A DNA stretch of 64,000 nucleotides from Gracilariopsis chorda (lineage: Eukaryota; Rhodophyta; Florideophyceae; Gracilariales; Gracilariaceae), in the NCBI GenBank assembly GCA_003194525.1, contig NBIV01000025.1, positions 124,001 through 188,000 of the forward strand. The letters are read 5' to 3'. Under the pieces are notes generated by a model that saw only the letters and a list, made by a program, of their open reading frames with translations, was not told the origin of the DNA and searched no databases. The translations under genes were made by a program, and so were the position numbers. Numbering within the stretch: the first letter of the stretch is position 1; each line of letters starts with the position of its first letter. Positions 13,730 through 24,256 of this stretch are shown here, in pieces.

Positions 13730-14454
13730 GCGATCTGAAGGTTGTTTGTTTGTATGAGGGGAGGTGTGTGCACGGTGAGCAACAGGAGTGGTTTCGTTGC
13801 GGTCTGACAGTCCCGGGTGTTGCGAGCCTTGTTGATGTGATATGAGAGGAAAGGTCAGGTTTAGATGTTGTAGAGCTGTGGGGAAGGCAGCTCTTTTGAC
13901 GGGCTTTGTTAGTATGTCGGTTTTCCTGTTGGTTGACAGTACATGTTTGATGTCAATAGCCCTCATGTTTTGGTGATAGTTGAGATAGTGGTGTCGGAAA
14001 TCGATGAATTTTCGATGCTTAATTGGTGCTGTGTTCAGTGCCAATTTGATGGCTGCTTGATTGTCAATGAGATGTGTTGTTGGGAAGGCTTTTTTATGTT
14101 CTAGGTCTTTCAGGATTTCTTGAAGCCAAACTGTTTCCTGAGTTGCTTTTGTGGCAGCCATATATTCCGCTTCGCACCTACTGAGTGCTAGGGTCTTATG
14201 CTTGGCTGCGGTCCAGTGGACTGTACAGCTGTTGATTAGATGCAGTTTTCCAGAGTACGAACGTCTGTCGGTGGCGTTGGCATAGTCTGAGTCGTAGTAT
14301 CTGGTTAGTGTGGTGGTAAATTGCGCGAAGTAGGTGATGCCGAGGTGCGGGGTGTGAGTGAGGTAGCGTAGAAGGCGTTTGAGTTGTGCCCAGTGGGCAG
14401 CGGTTGGGTTGTGCATTTCGCCTGCGCGGCGGTTGGTGGCCAACGTAACGTCAG
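13730..14454 (-). pseudogene. copia RNase H and pol C-terminus
   Basis: C-terminal part of copia pol, which degrades the RNA strand during reverse transcription. Visible blocks are AHWAQLKRLLRYL (connection domain), YYDSDYANATDRRSYSG (first catalytic Asp region), SRCEAEYMAATKATQE (catalytic Glu), HLIDNQAAIKLA (catalytic Asp) and the terminal KTDILTKPV. The open frame runs on into the LTR. The start near 14443 is not a real start: the frame is the downstream half of the RT/RNase H domain, whose upstream half ends at 25470, on the far side of the 11-kb insertion. Confidence 0.9.
14440..14454. repeat. Left target-site duplication of the 11-kb element
   Basis: ccaacgtaacgtcag here against ccaacgaatgtctgg at 25455-25469. 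The first six bases are identical and, allowing one 1-bp gap, 12 of 14 aligned bases match. Both copies lie at the same codon position of copia pol (RPDI/TLA), which is what a target duplication predicts. A 14-15-bp duplication is long for a DNA transposon. Confidence 0.65.
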
Positions 14455-14471
14455 TGTTCTCGTTATACTAG
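14455..14471 (+). repeat. Left terminal inverted repeat
   Basis: TGTTCTCGTTATACTAG. The reverse complement of the right end reads TGATCTCGGAATGCTAG; 13 of 17 positions match. The repeat starts directly at the inner edge of the target duplication. Confidence 0.6.
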
Positions 14472-14575
14472 TTTGGCATTCAAAAGGCAAAGAACTAAAA
14501 TGAACGAATAACGACTCTTCAAACCCAATTTTGAATGAATCAAATTTCTCAAAATAATTCCATACATAGCACAGA

Positions 14576-14654
14576 GCTAGTTTGTTTGCTTGGGACAAAA
14601 GACTAGCAGTATACTAGACATTTCTCAGTTTCTTTGGAGGTAAAACTAGCGCCA
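14576..14654. promoter_or_regulatory. Left subterminal motif cluster (AAACTAGC, AGCGCCA)
   Basis: AAACTAGC occurs at 14576-14583 (minus) and 14643-14650 (plus). AGCGCCA at 14648-14654 overlaps the second copy. The same two motifs recur near the right end. Clustered subterminal repeats are the usual binding sites of a transposase, so that is the inferred role. Confidence 0.5.
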
Positions 14655-14742
14655 GACTCGACTAATACCTACCCTCTCAGGTGCACGTGGAATCCAAATC
14701 TTACTGGTCCTGAGCGAGTGCCCTTTCAAATAGCAAAATAGA

Positions 14743-14771
14743 ATAGATAGAATAGATAGAATAGATACATA
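14743..14771 (+). repeat. gaatagata tandem repeat
   Basis: About three units of the 9-bp word gaatagata just upstream of the transposase-like ORF. No function is visible. Confidence 0.7.
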
Positions 14772-14793
14772 GCGTTTACATAACCAAATAGCT

Positions 14794-16236
14794 TTGGCTT
14801 TCTATCACCCGTTGCTCGACCTGCTCCCTGCATCGCATGCTCTACCCCACGGCCTACGAAAAGACGCTCTGCATCACGTGCACCACCTCATCTACATGCG
14901 CCATAATATTACGCTCCCCGATATCCCACTCCGCCACCACCCTCCCTTCTCTGTTTCCAAGCATCCCGTTCTCCGTTCTCCTTCCCCCGCCATGATACCC
15001 TGTTGCCATCCCCGTTGCACCTTCTATGGCCACACCGCGTTCTCTCTCCAGAGTCACCAACGCAGGTGCCCTCATCGACTGCCCCCGACAAACGCCCTTC
15101 CTCCTCCGCAAACGCCCCCGTCCAGCTCCCTCCAAGGACCAAGCGACGAAAATCCGTTCCAAACCTCTCCACCATTCGTCCTGCCACTCCCTCACACCGC
15201 CCCTCCGACAACGTCCCCTCGCCGAAGATGAACCTTATCACATCCAAAAGGCCTCCCTTTCCCTCCAAACACAAGACGCACACCACATGGCAAGTCACGC
15301 CCTCTGTTCAGTCTCCTCCTCAAACCCACCTCCCCATACGTCGTCCCAATCCCCCTCCCTCTCCTCAACAACCCCCATCTCGAGCAACTCGTCCTCTGCA
15401 TCTCCTCCATCGCTTCCTCCGTCAGCACACGCAAAGCCGACGAACTCATCTCCCTTCTCAACCACCCAGACTTCTCCAAGTCATTCTTCCAGAAATCCAT
15501 CTCCTCCGCAAAGCAGTGCCTCGCACTCCAAGAACACCTCCTCAACGGAAGTATCAACTCCACCAGTTTTCTCCCTCTCACAATCTCCGACGAGCACAAC
15601 TCCTTCTCCGCAACTCTCTTCCAAAAAGGCGCCATAGACGTCCTGAAGCAACAACTCGCTCTCGCACACTTCAACAACATCTTCTTACAACGCGTGTCCC
15701 AATCTTCACCTTACTCTTCTTCAACCCCCGCCTTCACCCATCCTATAGCCGCAGCCTTCGGAAACAAAGTCGTTCCTGTCTTTAAACAGGCCATCACGCA
15801 GTGCCACATCAATGATATTGTCTGGCACACTCCCGAAACAACCGGTATGGAATCATTCGTCGGTCTCGTCCAGTTATACTCCGATACGTGTGTAACCTCA
15901 CTCAAAGGCTCCTCCATCACCTCTTACCCCCTTCACATCACCCTTCTCAACCTCTCCGACGCATTCCACCGAAAGTGTGTCTCCCAAAACCCCACCCTAC
16001 TCGGATACCTCCCAACTTTCTTCTCCCCCTCTTCCTCCCCCGGCGACGGATACCCAATCCCACATTCGTCCTCCAACATCCCACGCGAATCAAGAATGGC
16101 CCTCATTCAGCGCGCAATCTCTGCAATCTTCCGTTTCGAAGGTATCCCCAGCGCTACCTTCGCTTCTCTACTCCCATTCCTAGCTATAAAACGCAGGTCA
16201 CCGTCATTGCAACCTTCATTCTCCAATTCTTCATGA
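14794..16236 (+). pseudogene. C2H2 zinc-finger protein with KDZ/Plavaka-like YSD block, candidate transposase
   Basis: One frame is open for about 480 codons apart from a single TGA at 15229-15231. Near the N-terminus a C2H2-type finger reads CCHPRCTFYGHTAFSLQSHQ, as in Plavaka-type fungal transposases that begin with one finger. About residue 365 the block LVQLYSDTCVTSLKG is followed by PLHITLLNLSDAF, then RKC and LLGYLP. This matches the spacing around the first catalytic Asp of KDZ transposases (YSD, then a TLGN-like strand, then GFLP). The C-terminal half with the remaining catalytic residues is not visible after the stop at 16234, so the gene is truncated or continues elsewhere. The 14794 start is TTG; in-frame ATGs lie at 14896 and near 14992. 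The family call rests on pattern memory only. Confidence 0.5.
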
Positions 16237-16246
16237 TGTAGTTCTC

Positions 16247-17980
16247 TTACCCTCTCCCACGCCACCCCAAGTATTTTCTCCACCGCAAGCCGAAGATGTT
16301 CCCCGTACAACTAGAAAATAACAACTGCCTTCTTCCTCCACGCCCCATATCTGTGTCCAATGCTGTCAAAACACATCCGATCCACGCATCCAAACGAGCC
16401 AAATGCATCACTGTCCCATCAACGTACTCCATCTCTCCCTCCCTTTCCGTCCCCAGCTCATATCCCATGAATTCTTCCAACACTTCCACCGCAGCCCCGT
16501 TCTTGAAGTACATGTCCTCTTCACTTAACTCCGTCAGCTGACCAGCAACCTGAAATCCAGAATATGTAAGATCCTCGATTGTTCTCATCCTCCAAGAACA
16601 TAAACTACCGCTCTTCGCCTCCCCATCCCCCTCGAACTTCGTCTTTGCTTCCTCTCACTGCTTCTTCAACTCAATGTCTAGCCCCGTCCCCTCTCGCAGT
16701 CTCACACGTCTGGCGATCAAGTAATATCCAAGCAACGAAAGCATTTTGTCTGGTGCCGCACGCTTCCGAATCCCAATCAAATCACTCAAATTCTGCTTCA
16801 TACGTTGCCTCAAACACCTGTCCGCAACAACCTCCCACACGCATTGATCCTTCCTACCCGCATCACTAATCGACTGCCATCTCTCCCCCTCAATCTCAAC
16901 CCCAACCAAGTACTTCAATTGGTCATTACTTCCTCCTCGTGACGAAGGCGTGTACGACCTCATCTCAGACGCGATCTCAAACGGACATCGAGGCACAATT
17001 TCCTTTCCTCTGACGACAAACACACTCCACTCTCTTCCCTTCCCCAATACTTTGCATCGATTCTTCCAGTTTCTTTCCACACCCTCTGAAGTAAAACAAA
17101 ACTCCGATACCTCCACCTTCGCATAGTACAACAACCTATCATATAATACCCTGGCAAACCCATAAAACCTCTCTTGCACATCAACTATATACTTCCTACA
17201 CCCTCTGAAGCCATTTTCACCTTCAGATCCCTTTCTCTTCCCTCTTCTTACCTTCATCCATTCCCGTAAGCTATCTATCAATATATTCTTCTCGCTCATC
17301 TCTTCTCTCATCCTCTTCAGTTCCTCTTGCGTCAGCTTCAGCGACATCTTTTGGCTGCAGTGGTCCCCTTTGATCTGTCCGAGTTCTGCCCTCAATATAT
17401 TGACCCTCTCAACTAACGAAGATCAAGAAATCACACCGATGTCGTCATTTCCTGCATCTCCCAAAACATTGACAGGCAGGCTTCGCTCGTCAGCAGGTTT
17501 TCTTGGCGACCGATGAAAAATTCATTTTCTCTCTCGCATGCCTTCCAGAGTCTGCCGCGCTCTGCTTCCTCTATCACTTTCCAAGTTTTCAGCCATTTGC
17601 ACCTTTCGCGTCCGCACGAGTGTGCTTGTACGGTCTCCGCTTTTCGATGCTTCCTGTATTCCATCCGTCCCTCTGACCACTTCTTCCACTTCTCGCGTTT
17701 CCTTTAAATTAGAGCGGCGTCCCACTCCTTCGTTTATCATATCTCTCGTCCATCTCTCCTTCACAATGTGATCCTCTTCGTCCCCATCACTGTGTTCCAA
17801 AGAGACATTTACCTCTCCTACATCTCGGTTTCCACTTGGGGCCCCACCTCTCTTCAGCGCACCAGCCTCTTCTATTTGTTTCCTTCCGGGCATATCTTCA
17901 TCCTTATTTCGGTCTTCGACCGGCGCATTTCCTTTCAACTCTCCCTGATCTGTTACCTCTTCCGTTCTCCGAACAACCAA
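16247..17980 (-). pseudogene. Unknown acidic/coiled-coil protein of the 11-kb element
   Basis: One minus-strand frame is open for about 578 codons except for three stops, all TGA (near 17522, 17437 and 16656). The N-terminal third is very acidic and hydrophilic (Glu/Arg/Asp). The middle has a heptad-like stretch (LTQEELKRMREEMSEKNILI) suggesting a coiled coil. The rest is mixed and globular-looking, with segments such as YIVDVQERFYGFARVLYDRL and LTYSGFQVAGQLTELSEED. I recognise no domain. There is no ATG before the acidic region; the first in-frame ATG is at MPGRKQIEE. It converges on the transposase-like ORF with only about 10 bp between them. It could be the missing half of the transposition machinery or cargo. 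Confidence 0.45.
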
Positions 17981-18618
17981 CCCTTTTTAACCCTCCACTC
18001 TACCACCCGACCCAGCCATAGATCGCTGTCCCTGAACCGAATCTCTCCCGCCTGCTATATGCGCATGGGCATCAGCCTTCAAATTCTCACTCGTCGTGCG
18101 CTCACTCGTCGTGCGCTCGGATCCGACGTTCTTTGCCCCACCTCTTCCCCCTTTCTTCAAAGCACCTTCTCCTGACCTCCTCCGCGATAATCCGCTCCTG
18201 GGAACACATGATTTAGCTTTCGTTCCACCGCGGTTCGCTCCTCAATAGCCTTTCACCGCCTCTTAGCCGCACTCGCCGCACTACCCCTTCCTGGGCCTCG
18301 CGTTTTTCCCTTCGGCGCGATTCTTGGAGTCAAAACTCTTGCGCAAGTGGATGGTGACGCTCTGGGTTGGCGCACGCCGTGTGTTTTCCGGGAAAATCTC
18401 GCCACCCGATGCGCACAAAAATCTTTGCTTTTTGTGAAATCTTGAAAATACAATCCTCGGTGGTACCGAAAATGGACGTTTCTGTGTCACATCTATATCG
18501 CTTTGTATCTTCTATTCTTACTGAAAAGTGATGTTCTCCTAAGTTAGGACTACACATACGTTCAAATAATAAACGTCGCCCTTTAGCCAAGCTGTGGACA
18601 AAGGTTTATAACAAAAAA
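17981..18618. other. Intergenic DNA within the 11-kb element
   Basis: Contains a direct duplication of ctcactcgtcgtgcg at about 18088-18118 and otherwise pyrimidine-rich plus strand up to about 18.3 kb. Short open frames here show nothing recognisable. It lies downstream of the methyltransferase-SET gene. Confidence 0.5.
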
Positions 18619-21600
18619 CTAATCAATGACTATCGTTCCATCCTCCACATTCAAATGGGTTTGCCAGTCATAAACATCACCGTATCTGGCGAGAAGTTCC
18701 TCTCCTTGCTCTATGTTGGCTGCCGCCTCCATCTTAATAAGTTTGTAGTCCGTTATTCCCCCTGGTGTTCGTCCCACTCCCGGTGTCCGTTTCATTCGTA
18801 CATTAGCCTCCCTTTTTTTTAAGGCCATCCACCATGGCATCTAACTGTTTATCCCCTTCCACGTACTTTGGATCGTTGATATACCCCGCAATACAAAAAG
18901 GGGCAGGAACCACCCATAAAATGGGGTTTGCTTGTTTTCCATACCAGTTCGTCAGCTGTTTTCGATGTGGAAGTGACTGGAACTTTTGACCGTAGACTTC
19001 TATCTCCACCGCATACTTCCGGAAGCGATCCTTCGTCACACCCATGACTCCCTCCCCGTAGGTCTTGTGCACTTCTTTCCGATTCGGGTCATGATAAACC
19101 AACGTCCAGTAGAAATAGCACATTACCTCGCCTGCAGCAATTCGACGAGTTGCAAACACTCCAACACCAGCCTTTTCGTGACGAATAATAGACTTGCCCA
19201 CTGGCAACCCATATTGCACAGCCTCCATTGCCAATAGAGACTTCATGTTCTCCAGATTCATTCTTCCCTGCAGCTCCCTCGGCCATCCATCCATAGCTTT
19301 CTTCCTTCCCAACTTCCCTAGAATTTCACTTTGCCACAAAGTGGAGAGAAAGTCGACAAGGTGTAGGGGAAGAATTTGGTAGGGTGGATATCCGTCGACA
19401 GCCCTCCATAACACGGTGTGCCTGCTTCTTCCCGTTTGGAATGCAGAGAAAACACAATCGGCCATCTTTCGAAGCTCCTGGCTCTTCTCAATATCCGTGT
19501 GTCCTTCCCGTATAACGGAAGCGAAGCGAACAATAGCGGCATGCCTGGCGTGTTCAATGCAAGCTTTGTCCGGTTCACACCCTACAAACTGCCGATACCT
19601 GGGCAGTTCCATGCACTCCATCGCTATCGAGAACGTTCCGGCAAACATGTCGACCACGAGGTCTCCTGGCTGACTGAACCTGCAAATCAGCTCTTTCAAC
19701 AATGCCCTACACTTCTGTTCCGGTCGCACCCTCTTCCTCGTATACTTCCCATCCGGGGTTTTTACAGACAACATGAGCATCTCAGTATTTGACATCGGCG
19801 GCACCTGATCCATGATTGCATGATACGCTGGGTATCGTGAAGCAACATAATTGAAGTTCTCATAGTTGACCATCCGGTGCTGTTGTGCATAAGAAACTCC
19901 AGAAAAAACAGCATATACAGCGTATTCTGTCGTCTGGTGCAACCGGCAACTTCTTCTCCCAGCGTTACCCGTCGTATTACCTAAAGACGGTACGAAATGG
20001 AGGGGCTTTTCGTCGACGACAAATGAGTAACGTTTCGTATCAGAGTCATCCATGTAGGTAACTTTCCGTAGCACATCCCGCCACAACGGTACCTGATCCC
20101 ATGAGCAGAACTGTATAATATGTCCACCAGGACGTAGAAGCTTTGACGACATCCTCGCTGACCAGCTCATGCCCTTCTCGGTCAGAATATCGTGTTCGCT
20201 GTTCTCCAAACGACGCTCAGAACGAGTCCCATATGGCGGATCGGAAAGCAGGAACTGTACCCTTCCTTCAATAGATACCTCGCTTTCGCCAGACTTGTTG
20301 TCGTCAACTCCGATGAGATTTTCGGACTTGCAGTTGTGGAGACGGAAGGTGCAGGACATCTCCTTCTCACAATACTTGTAAGCTATCACATCATCCAAAG
20401 TCTTAGAGTACGGTGGTGCACGAATCCCCGTGCCTTCGACATCATACGATAAGTTCTGCGACAAAGCTGTTGTCTGCAGTTCTTCAGTGGCCTTTGGTGC
20501 AGTACCACGTTCCGCAGTATCACGTTCCGCATCCTCTACCATCTCTATGTCTTTCACTTCTTCCAACTCACCCTGACCACCACCTTTCACACGCTCAGCA
20601 CGTTCGTTCCCACCACCAGCCGTACCAGTTTCTACCGGCTCCATAATGATGTCAACGTCTTCTGCGTGCTCTGATTTCACAGCTTGATGTACTTTGACAT
20701 TGCTTCCATGCAATGCAATGAGCTTCAGAGGCTTTATGGCCTCTTGAACCGTAGTGACAAGAGATTCACTAAAGTTCTCAAACCGCAGAGGGAAAAGTGT
20801 CGTTCTCGTGATGATGAAACTTTGAGGGCATCCCATTTGCTGGGAGCAGAGATGTCGAACAGTTTCTCTTGTACCACCACACTAGAAAGGTCACCAAGAT
20901 ATTCTTTGGCACAGAGGCGAAGCGCTGTATCCACTGGGTCCAGCAGATTCCATGCCTATTTGGTAACGTTTTCTTCTACGGTGGTGGCGTTCTTCTCCTC
21001 CACAAACTGTTTGGAACAATCTTTGTGTTGGGAGCCCATGAAGCGTTGTGCAATATCGGTGAAGACTACACTGATATAGTCGAGTCGAATGTAAGGCAAG
21101 ATCATAACCTCAACGATAGAAAACCCGAGGAATTGGGCGAAACAATCCCAAGCCCTGGTCACCAGCTGCACACCATACCCGACTCTCTGAATCTGGGTTT
21201 TGTCCGACAAACTCACTTTCGAGAACTTCGTAGCTGCCATGCCCCTTTTCCTCTTCCTACCACTTCCTTTCTTATCCACGGCATTCTGTTGCACCATAGA
21301 CAACCCAATGACCATTTTAAAGTCGGTGCAAGGATCCGTGTGGGAAGTGGAAGATTTCTTGGTTGCTCCCAGAACACGGGACTTGCAAAAGACAGATAGC
21401 AACACGTTACGGGGAATTCCTTTAAGCCCTTCCCTTTTACAATAAACCTTCCAAAAGTCCCTTACACGCCTGTCTTCTTCACGGTCCGTTACGTCCACCA
21501 CTCTTGCCATAAGATAGACTTGACGTGGAGGGCCTCTGAGAGACATGTTACGGAGCTCGGAGTCCGAATACGAGATGTAATCCGGTCCGATGAGAGTGAG

Positions 21601-21837
21601 AAACATTTTCTTGGCAGAGTCATGAACGTTGCGACTTTGTACCGCGAACTCCACAAAGTCGGTGTGCTTCAAACTTCTCGGCTCATCCACATTTTGCCTC
21701 GTCGCTGCGTAGTCATCACGAACTGCAAGATAAGCATCAATAAGCTCTTCTCCGGTTCCGTGCGTCTTGAATGAACCCGTTTCCTTCGGATTATGTTTCT
21801 CTTCGTTTTTGGTCGAGGACCGTGGTCCGAGGTGTCA
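18619..21837 (-). pseudogene. N6-adenine DNA methyltransferase fused to a SET domain
   Basis: The chain covers about 1070 codons in three pieces. The first 290 or so codons (21837 to 20958) are unassigned; no ATG follows the upstream TGA, so the true start may be in an upstream exon. A TAG interrupts at 20956-20958, and the frame changes near 20.8 kb. The core then carries FLLSDPPYGTRSE (motif IV, about 20235), followed about 195 residues later by VVDMFAGTFSIAMECM (AdoMet motif I, about 19645) and GCEPD. Motif IV before motif I is the beta-class order, and DPPY favours adenine-N6. From about 19.2 kb a SET domain follows: GVGVFATRRIAAGE, AGYINDP, then after a run of eight A (plus-strand T, about 18811-18818) a frame change, ANVRMKR and IEQGEELLARYGD. 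The protein would methylate DNA adenine and probably a histone lysine. The breaks may be decay, sequence error or, for A8, slippage. Confidence 0.75.
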
Positions 21838-21960
21838 TGGTGCTCCATCACGAACACCATGGAGCGCCAGGCATGAATTTTAATTAAAATTTCGCGTCCT
21901 GGCGCTTCATCGTGTTCGCGATGGAGCACATCGACACCTCGGACCATGATCCTCGGCCAA
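21809..21960. promoter_or_regulatory. Long imperfect inverted repeat between the divergent cargo genes
   Basis: Arms of about 73 bp face each other around the perfect 16-bp centre aattttaattaaaatt (21876-21891). Matching blocks include gtccgaggtgtc with gacacctcggac, and gagcgccagg with cctggcgctt. Arms match at close to nine in ten positions by eye with a small length difference. It sits in the gap between the methyltransferase-SET reading frame (-) and the ParB-like gene (+), where a shared promoter would lie. Each arm holds one AGCGCCA motif. It may be an operator-like binding site, a cruciform, or a small inserted hairpin. Confidence 0.7.
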
Positions 21961-22157
21961 AAAATTATCAAATTCTTTTTGCAATGCAATTAATTGGGAG
22001 GGGAATTGCAGGGATGCTACGTTGACGACAATGGATGTCATGAAACGTCATGAAAACGATATATAGTGCTTACGTCCATCTCTTTGGAACCAAGCATACG
22101 TGATCACGGGAGCATTCGACGTCAGCGGGTGCCAAGAAAACGCAAGGGCGACCTTTG

Positions 22158-24250
22158 ATGTACTCAGCCATAGATTCCACTGGGAATAAGATAAACGCAC
22201 CATCACGGAAAGGGACTCCGAGGAAGCCTGTTTCGCCAAAGAGACGTGTTATCGACATGCAGACCACGCGAGGCAAAGCGAAGAGCTGGGGTGCCGCCCG
22301 AACTGCCAGCCACCCTGAGCCATCAATTGGGGGCAATACGGGTCAGGTGCTTAAGGGCGATGCGGAGGTCAATCTGTTCGTACGAGTTGGGAGTAGTGAT
22401 GCGATGGTGAAGGGAGGAGAGGCGAAATTGCGCGGTGTGGGGGTTGCTGGGGGGCCGGGGACGAGACTCTGTCGTTCACTACACACTCATCTCCTGTCCT
22501 CTACGCAGAGACCTGGAGAGGACTTGGTGGTTATCTTTAAGACAAATATTTCATCACACCAAGATGAGAAGTACCCTTATGTTTTTGGAGGTCCCGAGGA
22601 ACCGCCCGCAACTTTGAAGGAGATGGTTTCAGCGGGTTTATATGCATGGGACCCTGCCATGATGAGTGTCACAAATGAAGGCGGAGAGGGGAATGAGTCG
22701 GTTCCACCGCAATCAGGAGCAAATGTGAAGACTGTCCACAGAAGTACAGCTTCCAGGACCACTGCAAGACAAGTCAAGCGCCTTCCCGCTGTTGCTGGTA
22801 CACCATCAAGCATTTTGGTGACCAAAGCGCCTTTGAAGAGCCTTGAGAGCGGTGGAGAGGCTCCGGTGAAAACCTGTCAGAGCGGTGGAGGAACATCAGG
22901 TGCTCTCGCGGGCGGCTCTGGAAACCGAGGAGGCCCAGAATTCGGAGCAAACTCCGATGATGACGTCATAGAGGTGCCTGTACTCTCCAGGAACGATCTT
23001 GATACGGAGAAGAGGGTTTTATGTGATGACGGTGATGCTGTTCCTTCGGAAGAGGTGGATAACAGTTTGGGTGTCTTCGACATCAATCGAGATGATTATG
23101 ACCAGCACAATTGCGTAATCAATATCCACAACATTCGATTTCCGAAGAACATGGTTCGTTCGAAGAATGGCAAATATCTTCGAGATACTTCGAACAAACT
23201 GAGGGACTTCGGATGGCTTCCTTTTCTTGGGTCGATTGCGGTGGCCCTGTTGGAGAATGTGCCGGTTCGTGACGCTATTGATGCGAGTGGGCGTTTGATT
23301 GTTCCTGTGGTTTTGGTGGATGGCTTCCATCGAGTGAGTGTTCTACTGGACCTCGAGCAGGATGGTGCGAAATGGGCACGGATTACTGCTGGTTTGAACG
23401 TCACGCTTTGGGAACGGAACGACGGCCGGAGAATTACATTGAATGAGGTGTTGTGGCTGCGGAAGACGTTGAATGATTTGAGCTCCAATGTTCTGGTGAT
23501 GTCCTTCGCAGATAAGATTCACACTGCTGTTTCGTTTATTCGTAATGGCGTAGAGCAGGATGGGTATGAGTTGTCGAAGCTTAAACCAAGCCAAATCACG
23601 CGGGTGTTGTGGAGCAGTGAGACGAAGGGGAACGAAGGGAAGATACGTCATTTCAATCGCCAGTCTGCTCTTGCTCTGAAGTTTGTGCGTAATCCTGGTC
23701 TGTTAGAGTTCTTCGATGTGGTGTGTCAGGAGACGCCTCAAATTGGAATCACTCCTGTGTCTAGTGATATTCTGCTTGGAATGTCAGGGGATAAGTTTTG
23801 TTTTACTATCCAATGTCTACAGGCGCATGTTCGAGTGAGGTCGGCGGCCACTGTGAAGATGGGACCATTTGAGGATTCCGAAAGTACTTCTTCGACTGCG
23901 CTTCTAGAACGTATGACATTTGCAGTGAGCTGGGGAGTTCCATGAAGGAGAAAAAGAATGTACAGGAAGTGATGAATACCATGGTTACCATCGGCGATTC
24001 TGACCAGACTGTGTCAAAGTATATCATATCTCGTCTGGGGAAGTGGTATACGAAAGCGAAACCCAGCTCACTGGAGTCCAGAGTGAGTAATAAGGTGAAA
24101 GAGGTTCGTAGGACGTTGTCCAGCGCTTTTTCGGGCATGCAGGGACAGGATGCTACTGCTGCTGCTCCCTCTGCGGCCGATGTGGACGTGATCAAGTTGC
24201 TTGGTCTGAATGAGGAAGCTGCTCAGGAGCCTCTGAACGCTGACCAGTAG
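22158..24250 (+). pseudogene. ParB-like domain protein
   Basis: Begins at the ATG at 22158 (MYSAIDSTGNK) in a good frame. Residues 1-300 are basic and low in complexity, probably disordered. The conserved part starts about residue 310: FPKNMVRSKNGKYL, VPVRDAIDASG, then VVLVDGFHRVSVLLDLEQ, the (D)GxHR signature of the ParB/sulfiredoxin-like fold. Next comes ITLNEVLWLRKTLNDLSSN, like the helical region after ParB domains. The frame is broken once at about 23881-23884, where a run of A is one base short; the next frame carries on with KYFFDCASRTYDICSELG and ends at a TAG at 24248-24250. Standard ParB proteins bind DNA and some relatives are nucleases; which applies here is unknown. It is divergent from the methyltransferase-SET gene across the inverted repeat, suggesting a shared control. 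Confidence 0.65.
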
Positions 24251-24256
24251 CCTTGA

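Noticed and set aside
15229-15231. In-frame TGA read as selenocysteine
   Set aside because: Several unrelated repeat genes have such TGAs, host genes end in TGA, and no catalytic Cys position is involved. CpG decay is simpler.
15003-15785. Two alternative open frames (260 and 203 codons) over the zinc-finger ORF
   Set aside because: They are Arg/Pro/Ser-rich shadows of the pyrimidine-rich strand; the third frame, with zinc finger and YSD block, is the coding one.
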